NCBI RefSeq assembly: GCF_905163445.1 | Contig: NC_053191.1 | Span: 3,472,001-3,536,000, forward strand | Source: Pararge aegeria | Lineage: Eukaryota > Arthropoda > Insecta > Lepidoptera > Nymphalidae | Direction of reading: 5' to 3' | DNA length: 64,000 bases | In this document: positions 57,801-64,000 of the stretch, piece after piece | Position numbering within the stretch: position 1 is the stretch's first letter | Layout of the letters: each line of letters begins with the position of its first letter | The notes under the pieces: generated by a model | What the model saw: the letters and a program-made list of their open reading frames with translations, nothing else | What the model was told of the DNA's origin: nothing | The model's database searches: none | Position numbers and translations under genes: made by a program

Positions 57801-58858
57801 ATATATGGAAACAGCCTGGAAAATTTTTTGGAATGATTCCAAATTGGTTAAGGGTAAGTTTTACGCTACCATCCAACAAAACATACCAAGACAACCCTGG
57901 TTTTGTCACTCTCGGAGTACAAATCGCTGGACTTCATCCACAATTTCCCGATTGCGTCTTGGTCATGCTAGCACACCTGTACATCTGGCCAAACTCCGGA
58001 TAAGGGACAACTCCATCTGTGAGTGTGGCTTGGATGAGGGCACTATAACTCATATTATTTTTAACTGTCCCAAACTTACCTATCCCCTCTATGACGTTCT
58101 TCCTCCCAAAGTCCCCCGTCCTTTGAGTGTTAAATGTTTTTTAATGTTTGTTTTCAGTCCTTATTGTAGATTTTTATGTAAATATATAGTAAGTAATAAA
58201 ATTAAAGTGTAATGTACAAAAAATATCCGTGTTAGATATATATGCATGTGTTGTCTGTGCTGCCTTAGGTTAAAGAGCTAACTAGCTAATAACAACTATT
58301 TCTTGGTACAAATTCAAAATTAACTTTTCATTAGTTTCACCGATCAATCTCCTTCGTGCCTTCTTCATCTACAAGACATTGGCGAAGTACCTTGTGCCCG
58401 GTTGGCACAGACAAAAGCCATAAACAAGAATTGAATTGAATTGAATTCTAACCACAATTTTACTTTTCACCTTGTTGTTAGAGAAATAAATTTCAAGTAA
58501 TGCAATTAGTAACGCAAGTTCGTCTATTTAAAAGTCCTTACACGGTGTGTTACATATCTGAAGATCGTCTAACCTTACCCGACAAATGTAGCTGTAAATC
58601 CATCGGCGTAAGAGCGGATACGGGCGATTGCGGTCTAAGGGAACAAAATGAAGAAAAAGAATCTTCTAGAAAGAACCTGAAAGTGTATACCACGGCGCTA
58701 TTTCTTCAGCCGTTCGTGAGAGAGTGTTTAAACTCTGATGTTTACAGAACTAATGTGTTGAGATATTTGTATGAATTGTGTGGATATTCGAACAGTAGGA
58801 CTGTGTTTTTAAAGTTAATTTTAGAACCGCCAGACAAGGAAGTTATTGATTATGCCTG
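45817..58858 (+). CDS. Unrecognised small protein gene, exons 45817-45996 and 58482-58858
   Basis: Exon 1 starts ATG at 45817 (context aaaATGGCT) just after a likely 5' UTR acceptor (tttgatttcag). It encodes MAEAGDLQEEN..RRMVYRHVFGDDRMIPPLYSLTA..EPYSKEIE and ends at GAG|gtattg, phase 0. Exon 2 follows ttgttgttag at 58481, also phase 0, and encodes RNKFQVMQLVTQVRLF..YTVCYISEDRLTLPDKCSC..NLKVYTTALFLQPFVRECL..VLRYLYELCGYS..LKLILEPPDKEVIDYAW. Exon 2 either stops at TAA 58860-58862 (186 residues) or splices at TG|gtaagt to a short exon at about 59288-59312 (ITYNETL then stop). I do not recognise the family. No signal peptide, no membrane helix; exon 2 looks alpha-helical with several Cys. Linking the two exons is an inference from strand, phase and lack of other candidates; the intron would be 12.5 kb and holds a BTB gene, a MITE and a LINE. 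Confidence 0.6.
46033..46165 (+). repeat. tRNA-derived SINE S2 head
   Basis: It contains caaggcgcagcggtgagcgc, ctgtggttatatg and the B box gagttcgagtccccggcag, followed by aatttcctccagtcatggg. It lies 37 bp after the donor of the exon ending at 45996. Confidence 0.6.
46750..47150 (+). repeat. Repeat E interrupted by an RTE 3' end with 10-bp target duplication
   Basis: Repeat E (gggatataattaatgtgtcc, cacctgctaaagcgcgggaa) is broken after GGAGAAGTTT at about 46841-46850. It resumes with the same GGAGAAGTTT at about 47048-47057, followed by acccccgtttattattac and gtgcgccagtgctctgagag. Between them is a minus-strand RTE C-terminus with (CATCAT) tail (about 46851-47047). The decamer is the target duplication of that insertion. 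Confidence 0.7.
47165..47355 (+). repeat. S2-related SINE body fragments
   Basis: The phrases gtggctagttatttttagtt and agcgatttagtgtactgg, and then cccgctaccatcttagacta and gaaattgcagtggagggcta, match S2 bodies elsewhere in the window. Confidence 0.45.
47519..47890 (+). CDS. Uncharacterised ORF upstream of the BTB gene
   Basis: A 123-codon open frame has balanced base composition against AT-rich surroundings. It includes IGQNGACMISNVNETMQF, QCTFIHWNNGYYTFVVYL and FGDHASAILTDSIVSVSF. No family is recognised and there is no Kozak-like start. It lies 159 bp before the BTB ORF on the same strand, so it could be a first exon of that gene, a separate small gene, or chance. The internal donor-like AACGTATGT at about 47807 does not match the phase of the acceptor-like TATTTTCAG at about 48061-48069. 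Confidence 0.25.
   Translation: MTGEHPVPIFHFYYYLISKTSNLIRELGIGQNGACMISNVNETMQFININIRQCTFIHWNNGYYTFVVYLSSSYDLFGDHASAILTDSIVSVSFTLTYVCNMYKICARNYCGGSIPLNETYAQ
48049..49092 (+). CDS. Intronless BTB/POZ protein, SPOP-like
   Basis: The 347-codon open frame has a BTB/POZ domain at about residues 181-285: LFKRQEDTDFILESMSG, YQVHKILLAAVSSALRGKL and FLEYIYTGTV. SPOP-type helices follow (DNAIAIALMSEKYKLDKIQ, RILDFIRSEPKVLDSEGW). The order and the closing GW motif match speckle-type POZ proteins, which recruit substrates to Cullin-3 ubiquitin ligases (family knowledge). Residues about 55-160 may be the C-terminal half of a divergent MATH domain (LWFYYTTSVCPQSN); a recognisable N-terminal half is missing. 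The gene lies wholly inside the 12.5-kb intron of the flanking gene on the same strand. Absence of introns suggests retrocopy origin, but no poly(A) tract or target duplication was found. The frame is intact with stop TAA. The coding start is uncertain: an acceptor-like TATTTTCAG lies just after the first ATG. Confidence 0.8.
   Translation: MNISYFQFNKNSVCGINECLTTDAKRLCIFDLSLKLTRADHYDIGGTYYHDLKQIKPELWFYYTTSVCPQSNFLLNLFFSFRKGGFASIGISESNTITKQKHSGEAKLQNLTLSENLFWKAFKSNEKQESHHLKTYCFTKQDLKVLVKQTFCIPIRIKISNNMSVVDADVLLRIKRSHNLSSLFKRQEDTDFILESMSGTKYQVHKILLAAVSSALRGKLKESNGVSLFLDIDDCAMEQFLEYIYTGTVTNIVQDNWCQLIELANQFNLNKLFEEVEIAIIQQISIDNAIAIALMSEKYKLDKIQKRILDFIRSEPKVLDSEGWNNLNDVQLTKKWLKELYREDVPD
49093..50465. 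other. Intronic AT-rich stretch, nothing firmly recognised
   Basis: It contains a short CAG-rich tract (cagaagcagcagcagaagca, about 49305). The phrases ctgcgaaaggtgcagaact and gtggttgactacacg.tt.tacaacatgat occur at about 49990-50045 and again at about 50330-50385, a diverged duplication about 340 bp apart. Confidence 0.5.
50470..50590 (+). repeat. LINE 3'-end fragment (copy 4)
   Basis: In the orientation opposite to the other copies it reads aaccggtggtagagtcacta, caaacagacttgacatgctt and aaggcctacttg, followed by tttgaaattgaattt as tail. Confidence 0.6.
51032..51251 (-). repeat. tRNA-derived SINE S1
   Basis: Inverted copy: attacgacaatacatcgccat, body gttagcaaagcttgtgttatgg, head complement gttgtgggaattgaacc and actcagaaagcag. 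The extreme head is lost. Confidence 0.75.
52270..52277. repeat. 8-bp target duplication CGTACAAT, left copy
   Basis: It is repeated exactly at 52696-52703 beyond the MITE. Confidence 0.85.
52278..52695 (+). mobile_element. 418-bp MITE of the P-like THAP transposon
   Basis: It has the same length and structure as 40615-41032: TATGGAGGGTAGAGGTAAGG at the left, CCTTACCTTTACCCTCCATA at the right, and the same internal deletion junction (cttac|ttccttg). A different 8-bp duplication (CGTACAAT) shows independent insertion. It lies 211 bp upstream of the LINE. Confidence 0.9.
52895..52906. repeat. 12-bp target duplication AATTCTAACCAC, left copy of the LINE
   Basis: It is identical to 58444-58455. 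The first four bases could be shared by chance with the TTGAA tail of the element, leaving at least CTAACCAC. Confidence 0.8.
53220..54554 (+). CDS. LINE ORF1, Gag-like nucleic-acid-binding protein
   Basis: 444 residues from ATG 53220 (context gtaaaATGG; an upstream in-frame extension lacks a strong start). The N-terminus is Pro/Ser/Arg-rich (PPEPPDPGASASSRKRQ). The C-terminal half has three CCHC zinc knuckles in a row: CQNCCRFGHIKTIC, CYRCAQPHTGDSC and CLHCSGSHFATDKDC. ORF1 proteins of I and Jockey elements coat the RNA and help target integration. It overlaps ORF2 by 35 nt in another frame, so ORF2 is probably reached by reinitiation or a related mechanism. No frame breaks. Confidence 0.85.
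   Translation: MDLDTPPEPPDPGASASSRKRQGEDTNVYAAKKTITDPTQVNPSVQSLYIHPSFTEGAKSYSDDDNGPFIVQVSREVEDPSSGASLRAINFGQFLHKHKIGSIIHDGVKNIGRNKITVEFTSAQAANNFLVSPVLKLCKYRAIIPTYNITRMGLVKGVPVDWSMDELVDSLELPPGCGEVLKSRRLNRKSVTEGVITWVPTQSVVLTFRGQMLPAKVYSYHTSLPVETYKLPTIQCQNCCRFGHIKTICRSKPRCYRCAQPHTGDSCLVIKELSTCLHCSGSHFATDKDCPEFSRQQSIKMVMSQNNKSYIEASSQFPPVRRSYAEITKEMFTPTNVTSTKTSYRQTVFRSPRPRAPLAKGYDKKAVQTIVGDYSSSLPNGCALNNNVENPPSQGKMLEFISEFLLSIVAPCSEIPLPPNVAKNLSQLFKLLQNGPNNPATVEL
54520..58212 (+). CDS. LINE ORF2, endonuclease/reverse transcriptase/RNase H
   Basis: 1,230 residues. Apurinic-like endonuclease at about 1-215: LLQWNCKSL, ISETWL, GDFNTHH, closing SDHFPI near residue 206. Reverse transcriptase at about 450-760: FGFRKGMSTTDSL, FLDIASAYDNV, GLPQGSVLSP and the catalytic YADD near residue 655. 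RNase H at about 940-1080: IYTDASK, FTGEAIALLEAI, LTDSLS, WIPSHSGIPGNETAD, so the D-E-D-H-D set appears complete. A C-terminal cysteine motif (CECG..THIIFNC) follows. It nicks target DNA and copies the element RNA by target-primed reverse transcription (family knowledge). All catalytic blocks look intact. Confidence 0.9.
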   Translation: MGPITLLQWNCKSLRPKKHELISLINLHNPTILAISETWLRPGSRLRVPGFSCLRDDRSDGYAGSAVFLRHSLPYTQIALPSHSQQINAVAVRTLDISFVSLYIPHPSSSIIPELQAILSSLPSPIIAMGDFNTHHTMWGCHASDGFSPLLIDLLDDVSLCILNDGSPTRRVYPNQNPKSAVDLTLCSANLASRLTWNVLQSTCGSDHFPIIVTLNNKSLPTPNYDPLLKYKLKKANWEDYALSVDCIVDTLPDLESDGNILVCYDLFLKSLISSADSHIPKKHPVKNPLLSSPWWDDECSDLFGKRSAAEELYSACMTQDNFNSYQKLDAKIKRLVFKKKRASWTQFCESLSPRSPSTIVWENMRRFRRSLSHVDPSSNNPSDWLNNFADKLAPPYVPYVDSFLTTTPAPATDEMDAPFSFSELQIALNGLKDTAPGEDGVPYSFLANLNDKAKIYYLKIINKCLETGSIPNSWKSQIVIPILKPYKNPLNSNSYRPIALSSTLAKVTEHLLKNRLEWLMESRNILPSSQFGFRKGMSTTDSLSVLTTDIRLAFTKGEYLVGAFLDIASAYDNVLLPVLRQKLLKLSVPSRMVHFICNLLFCRYVLVKHQNNSLPPRLIWKGLPQGSVLSPLLYSIYTHDLELSVSSFCTILQYADDIVLYHSSGSIEEVSCRINSALYYLGQWLSDHGLSLSVGKCQAVVFTRKRYLPNLNISFEGQAINLAVKAKFLGVYLDTRLNGIAHSEHIIKKCEKGINVLRAIAGVWWGAHPYTLKLLYNALVRSHMDYCMFVLEPFNKSAAEKLNKIQYRCLRIILGAMKSSPTNALQVECVDPPLSIRRQYLCDRFISKMLQLSSHPLWHRLSQLSHAPCSRNSSSYLLDSFLKYTSLPNPLTSFTINPLYSTPFKALIYNPSIITDLGLSKGSPDTNIKLQKHISQNWSNHLIIYTDASKLSPEGCVGAACWVPVYRIVLKFKCPPESSVFTGEAIALLEAILFALSHNVQQTVILTDSLSCLMSIKENPFRSKSRFPIILKIRKALLSCNQKGLFILLVWIPSHSGIPGNETADSCAKTAVESGSLDHFKNSSHDLCTLAKTYMETAWKIFWNDSKLVKGKFYATIQQNIPRQPWFCHSRSTNRWTSSTISRLRLGHASTPVHLAKLRIRDNSICECGLDEGTITHIIFNCPKLTYPLYDVLPPKVPRPLSVKCFLMFVFSPYCRFLCKYIVSNKIKV
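58444..58455. repeat. 12-bp target duplication AATTCTAACCAC, right copy, holding a likely branchpoint
   Basis: It matches 52895-52906. It lies 26 bp before the acceptor AG at 58480-58481 and contains CTAAC, a consensus branchpoint, at 58448-58452. Confidence 0.75.
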
Positions 58859-58862
58859 GTAA

Positions 58863-59790
58863 GTAAAATTTTCATTTTTTTCTTATTTACGTAACAATTA
58901 GTAAGATATGTTTATTTAGCAAGCAGTAACCATACCACCTTAAATAAACATTCCCACAATTTTCTACCAAAAGATTCTTGGTTCAAGTACCGTTGTTTTA
59001 AAATAAGGTTCTAAGGTAAAAGAGGGGTTAGCTAAAAGAGACTTATATATACATATAAAAATATTTTTATATGTACCACCTACCTTTCTTCTTGACCTGT
59101 GTTTTACACCATTGGTTGCCTGGAATAGATCGCTATGTACAAGGGATATAATTATTCATGAATTCATTTACAATTTATTGCATTAATACATGTATCTAAT
59201 CAGATGTTACAATTAGATTTTTTTTATTGAAATAGTGTATTATTAGTTTTGGCACGCAATATTTAGATTATTCAATCCATTTCATAGGATAACTTACAAT
59301 GAAACCTTATGAAGAAAAACATTACAACTATAATTAAAACACAAAATATATATAAAAATAAGATATTAATAGTTAAAATAATCAAATGAAATAAACAATT
59401 ATTTCAAATTTACAAGTATTTCTAAATGAAATGAATATGTACAGTTATTATTTTTGTTAATCACTTGGTACTTATTGAAATAATTATTTTATTGTGTCCA
59501 TTTACATTTTATTAAATTTTTTTCTCCATATACTTGGGTCAGGATCTGTGAGATTAATTGATGACATTATTGTTATCAAAAATAATCCAACAGAAAATAA
59601 GAAAGCTTATAATTAAATTTAAACATGAATGGAAAGCACTCTTCAAGATCAACTCTGGATTAGGACCTGGTGATAGCCCAGTAGGTAGGATTGCACCTCC
59701 AACTTTTCTTAGTTATGTGCATTTTAAGCATTCAGAAACTCACTTGTTTCAACAGCGAAGGAAAACATTTTTGGAACATCATACCTGAGA
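58863..59790. other. AT-rich stretch after the small gene
   Basis: No clear coding region. A candidate terminal exon (acceptor ttcatag at 59281-59287, then eight codons to TGA at 59310-59312) would continue the donor at 58859. A poor cgctatgt repeat remnant is near 59125. Confidence 0.4.
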
Positions 59791-59794
59791 AAAA

Positions 59795-59935
59795 TGTGGT
59801 GTGAAGTCCACCAACCAGCACTAGGAAAGTGTTGTGGACTCTGGCCTTCACCACTTCTCATTGCGGGAGGATTTCTGTGCCCTGTAGTGGGCCAATAATG
59901 GGTTGATATGATGATGATGATGATGATGATGATGA
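59795..59935 (-). repeat. RTE-3'-end-like repeat with (GATGAT)n run
   Basis: It contains gtggtgtgaagtccaccaac, ctctggccttcaccacttct and gtagtgggccaataatgggt, then ten or so GAT units. It is the inverse of 505-660 and 10975-11145. Confidence 0.65.
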
Positions 59936-60243
59936 TAGTTCGCTAAATGATACATCACTTTAATTATAATTTAACTGAAGTGAAAATTTAACTAAATAAG
60001 GTGGGATGAAAACAATGAAACAGCATTTTATAATAGTTTCCTAGCACAAAAAGTGTTAAGTCCGCCACTGTAAAATTTAATTTTACTATTGACATAATTT
60101 CAACACTCGTTACTTATGTAATTTTTTATTTTGTTTTGCTTAAATAAAAGAAAAACAAAAGTTATTTTGAAGAAAACAATGAATTATGGATAATACCTCT
60201 GTACAGTGATGTGAAATTGGGCCTGGAGTATATTAATAACACT

Positions 60244-60249
60244 TTTATT
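60244..60249 (-). terminator. Poly(A) signal AATAAA of the P450 gene
   Basis: A canonical AATAAA on the minus strand, about 38 nt past the stop codon. Confidence 0.6.
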
Positions 60250-60286
60250 CATATACAAACAGTATTTTCTAGACAGTTGACAATGT

Positions 60287-62702
60287 TTAAGAATTTCTTG
60301 GAATAAATTTTATATGGATACCACCAATGGGCTGACTAATAACGGAATTCGGATTAAAAGTTATTTTATGTGACATGTTCTCTCCAAGTTCCACTCGGTA
60401 ATTCTTGAATATCTTCAAGAGTGCTGCATGGATAGGCATCTTGGCAAACCTCATACCTGAAAATTACAAAACAACAATTATTTAACATCCAAAATAAAAA
60501 AAGAACATGAAAGAAAAGAAGGGAGGAAAACAACATTTAATAATCAAAGTAGTGTGAAATCAGATGACATAGCGTAACCTAGAAAGTATAAATATACGCA
60601 GATGAAATTTCAGGGAACCTATAACAATAAACAATAAATGTTTGGTTGTTTTAGGTTTGAACTATTTTCTATAAACTAAACTATAAATACCATGCTATAA
60701 TTAGAGCGAAATCAACAAATGATTGCCATGATTAGTAAAATGTCAATTTTTGTACGTATTGATATTCTTTGCCTACTAATGACTGTTGAAAATCACCTTT
60801 TAGACTGGCATTTCTATATTTAAAAGTAGTTACTTAAAAAGAGTTTGTAACGTCAGGTCTGCCAATAGCCGCAGCAAATTCTGGCCCAACTTCTAAATCA
60901 AAATTTTTTAATTCATTTACTTCAAGTAGGATGATTTATAAGCAGTTCGAAACTTCAGGTCTGCCCATTAGACATGACTATTATCAGACAATCAAACCCA
61001 GAAATTCGTGATCCGTACATTCTAATCACCAAACCAAAAAGAAAGACACCTATAATCATATCTCCCTGTAGTCCAAAAATTACAACCTTAAGTTTTATTT
61101 TATTTGATGTTATATTATATATACATTAAATATATACATATAACATCTATTTATTTTCATATATCGTATATTATATGTTGCTTGAAATTAATAAATCTTT
61201 CTACTACTATAATATATAGAGCAAGAGAGTTTAACAAGATAGTTTATAATGGGACCAAACTAAAGTCGGTCAAATTGCGGTCAAAGTAAATATACATTAT
61301 ATATTAATATAGTCATATAGTAATTACCTATACATGTCCTGGGTCCTTCGCCAAATGGCATATAAGAAAATGGCTTGATGTTTTTCTTCTCCTCTCCGAA
61401 GAATCGTTCTGGACGAAATACTTCTGGCTCAGGAAAATGGTCGGGATTGTGATGAATGTGGTGCACGGGTATGTGGACACGATCACCTTGTTTTAAACGG
61501 AGCCCGGTTGGCAGAGTGTACTCGTGCATCACTTCCCGGGTTAGGAGACCTACCAGCGGGTACAGACGAAGAGCTTCATCCACACATGCTTCAGTGTACG
61601 GCATTGTATTAATGCACTCGTATTCAATTGTCTTGTGTTTAGAGAAATAGTCGTCTACCTCTCCTATTACCTTTTCCTGAACAGGCTTGTGTTTCGCCAA
61701 TTCATATAGAAGAAAACTCATGGTCGACGACGTCGTTTCAAATCCGGCGGCAAAGAATAGCAAGCATTGAGCTACCAGCAAACTGTCGTCAACATCGATG
61801 CTTACTGTCTGTTTATCACCATTGTACGCGTTGCTCATACTATCACCGGATATATTATTGTTTCTTTTCCAAGTCAAAATCAGATCGATGAAGTCATTCT
61901 TCGATGTCTTGGTACCCTCGCGGTTTTTGAACACTCCAGAAATTAGATTATTAAAAAACGTGCCTATATCATTATGCATCAGTTTAAATCCTAACGCATA
62001 AAATATTCCTGGCCACATTGCTCGGCATATGTTTTTGCGGGCTTGGTTATTTGATGCATCAAATATTTGCTCACCCACTTTTTTGAAGGGATTATTTTGC
62101 ACATCTTCTTTCATCGTATCGGAATTTAATCCAAAAGCGCATGCCGTGATGCAATCGATCGTGTACCTCGAGAGCAGGAACCTCGTATCAATCGTACTAC
62201 TTTTTTTTACTTCATCAGCCATCAAACTCTCCAATGTATCTGAAGAGTTCTTTATCAAATAGAACATGTTCTTCAGTTTCGCGGAAGAAAATAGCGGAGT
62301 TAAATTCGTTCGCAGTACTTTCCACTCGTCACCATGGGCAAAGAATAAATGTTTTGAAAGCATCTCTTTAGCGTTGTGGTCAGAGGCTTCTCTGCCGCTG
62401 AAGTAGTAGAAGTCCTTGGACATAACTAGTTTTAACAAATTCGGGTCTTTAATAATAAGTGCAGGATCCGTACCGTAAAATGATCCAACGTACGGCTCGT
62501 TCGGAAATCGTTGGCACATTTCATGCATAACATCAGTTACATGTCTCTTCAACAGAAGGTAATCCTTGTAGTTACCAAATATTGGCAGGGGCTTTACGAA
62601 GGGAACATTTCTGTTTTTCCAGTAGTCCTGGTTCTTAAATAAAAAAATATACGCGAAATACAATACACCGATAAATAGCGAGAAAACTAAATATATTGCC
62701 AT
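60287..62702 (-). CDS. Cytochrome P450, CYP6 family, two exons
   Basis: Exons 62702-61328 and 60456-60287 join in phase 1 inside the heme-loop Gly codon (ATA G|gtaatt ... ttcag|GT ATG), giving 514 residues, normal for CYP6. The N-terminal hydrophobic anchor (YLVFSLFIGVLYFAYIFLF) places it on the ER face. Diagnostic motifs: AAGFETTSST (helix I oxygen-activating), EALR (ExxR), FRPERF, and PFGEGPRTCIG with heme-ligand Cys, continuing MRFAKMP in exon 2. CYP6 enzymes oxidise plant toxins, insecticides and other lipophilic compounds using P450 reductase (family knowledge). Subfamily and substrate cannot be assigned by eye. The intron within CIG|MRFA is a usual CYP6 position. No frame defects; no neighbouring P450 in the window. 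Confidence 0.95.
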
Positions 62703-64000
62703 CTTGAACTAAATACGTATTAATATTATTGTTGAGAGTCGATCGTTATTTATATGAAATGTTTTGAAGTAATGTTTTACAATATGTTTTATCAAAATAG
62801 GGTGACAACATTTAAATAAGACTTCTTAGACCTCCTTAAGATGACGTCTTTTTTTTTTTTTTTTTTACAAACCATAGCTATAAACTAGCGTCTAAGTGCT
62901 GCTAACTAACCGCAAAATTTTGCTGTTATCAGATTGACTGATCTGTCCGTCTGTCTGTCGAACATATTTTTTGGTCTAAATTTCCAAATTTTAATATTTT
63001 ATTTATTATTTCCTAAAGTTGGTTATTGAAGTTTTTAACTTTAAGATATTAAAGACATGATATAACACACATGATTGATTATGTTTTTATCTCTTGTTTT
63101 AATAACGTCTAGAATTAGTAATTATTTGGAAAAGTTAAGGATTAAAATAATAAATAATATTCTCTTTGTAAATATTGCGTTTTTATTTGTTTCGTTTTAG
63201 TGATACAAGCTGCAATCCACTTAAATCTATAGTGGTTTAATTAATGCCTTTCAGCATGACCTTTAAGCAGTAATTTGAATTTCTTATCACTTGCTTTTTA
63301 ATATGGTCAGTCTTATTGTCAATCGAGTTTTATGATAGTTTATAAATAATGTTATCGGGTCTTCTGGAGTAATCAATAACTATGTACAATATTGCTATTT
63401 TGAAACCTTATGTTACAGTAAATTTATAAAGTGGGTAAATAATTAAACTTTCGATAAACTATTATAAGTTCATATTTGCCAGGTACTTTTACAAATACAC
63501 TCATAATCAAAGATATTTCCTGGTGTTTTAGTCGTTTATCACTTATTATTCTGTATATTTGTTTAACAAATGTATACAAAATACTATTAAAAAGTAAAGC
63601 GACTAAAGTCCTTTTATCCGGTTACTAAAAAGGAGGTTTCAATTTGAAGTGTATTTTTAAACTGCATGTTATATAATATGTCAGCCATTTGATAACCGCA
63701 TTTAATGATTTTTTTAATTTTTTATTAAATGGATTATCCACATCATATCAGTTTTATGATATAAACGGGGCATAAAATCTCCATAACTAATTTAATTTGT
63801 ACATATGCATAATTTCATTCAATTTAAGTCTAGAATTACTCCGTTGTTTCTGTCCGTATTACGCTATTTCTTAGAGACTGTGTCAGAGTGCCTAGTAGTT
63901 AGGTATTTTCTACCTATATGGTATCTTGAAAATTAATAGCGATGATTTTGACTTTGACCACTAGATGGCGCTCGTTCGATCATCATTATCATCATCATAT
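62703..64000. other. 5' flank of the P450, AT-rich, no gene seen
   Basis: It contains a T run at about 62850-62867. The last 50 bases (ccactagatggcgctcgttc, then catcattatcatcatcatat) resemble short repeats found elsewhere. P450 promoter elements presumably lie just upstream of 62702, but none is clearly readable. Confidence 0.5.

Larger units (their letters stand above)
52907..58443 (+). mobile_element. Full-length two-ORF non-LTR retrotransposon (I-like)
   Basis: The 5,537-bp element has a 5' UTR of about 310 bp, ORF1 and ORF2, a 3' UTR of about 230 bp, and a 3' end of short TTGAA/GAATT repeats instead of poly(A). It is flanked by a 12-bp target duplication. Both ORFs are open, so the insertion is probably young. 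EN, RT and RNase H in ORF2 with CCHC knuckles in ORF1 fit the I superfamily (I/Nimb-like); exact clade not determined. Sense orientation relative to the host gene intron. Confidence 0.85.

Noticed and set aside
59558..59788. 76-codon ORF as a further exon of the small two-exon gene
   Set aside because: There is no fitting acceptor in phase, and the sequence runs into RTE-like repeat material.

Overview
The window looks like nuclear DNA of a moth or butterfly. It is AT-rich, its genes are split by many introns, and it carries a CYP6-type P450, RTE/I-type LINE pieces and several tRNA-derived SINE families with (CAT)n/(GATGAT)n tails. The species cannot be named from the sequence alone.

Layout: 1-9.9 kb is intergenic and made mostly of decayed SINE/LINE pieces. 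9.9-31.2 kb (minus strand) is a complete 23-exon eIF3a gene; all splice phases agree and the product is 1,226 residues. 31.4-34.6 kb is a 3.25-kb DNA transposon with 8-bp target duplications, inserted 160 bp upstream of the eIF3a start codon. It carries a spliced THAP-domain gene and is nested with a second, Harbinger-like MITE. 35.5-36.6 kb (plus) is a two-exon MADF-domain gene with one inverted-repeat element just upstream and a pogo-like MITE just downstream. 37-45.8 kb is repeat-rich and includes a 418-bp MITE derived from the THAP transposon. 45.8-58.9 kb (plus) is a small unrecognised gene whose two coding exons are 12.5 kb apart. Its intron contains an intronless BTB/POZ gene, a second 418-bp MITE and a full-length two-ORF LINE. 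60.3-62.7 kb (minus) is a complete two-exon cytochrome P450. The last 1.3 kb is AT-rich with no gene seen.

Most notable result: the element at 31385-34631 and the MITEs at 40615-41032 and 52278-52695 are one family. They share ends beginning TATGGAGGGTAGAGG and each has its own 8-bp target duplication. The MITEs equal the large copy with about 2.86 kb removed, and that interval contains the entire THAP gene. THAP domain plus 8-bp duplications points to the P-element superfamily. The large copy has lost its left terminal repeat across a TATGG/TATGG pair and encodes only a THAP/basic-coil protein, like a stranded P derivative that could make a repressor. Second notable result: an apparently intact I-like LINE sits at a likely branchpoint 38 bp upstream of a coding exon, and its target duplication copied the CTAAC branchpoint motif.
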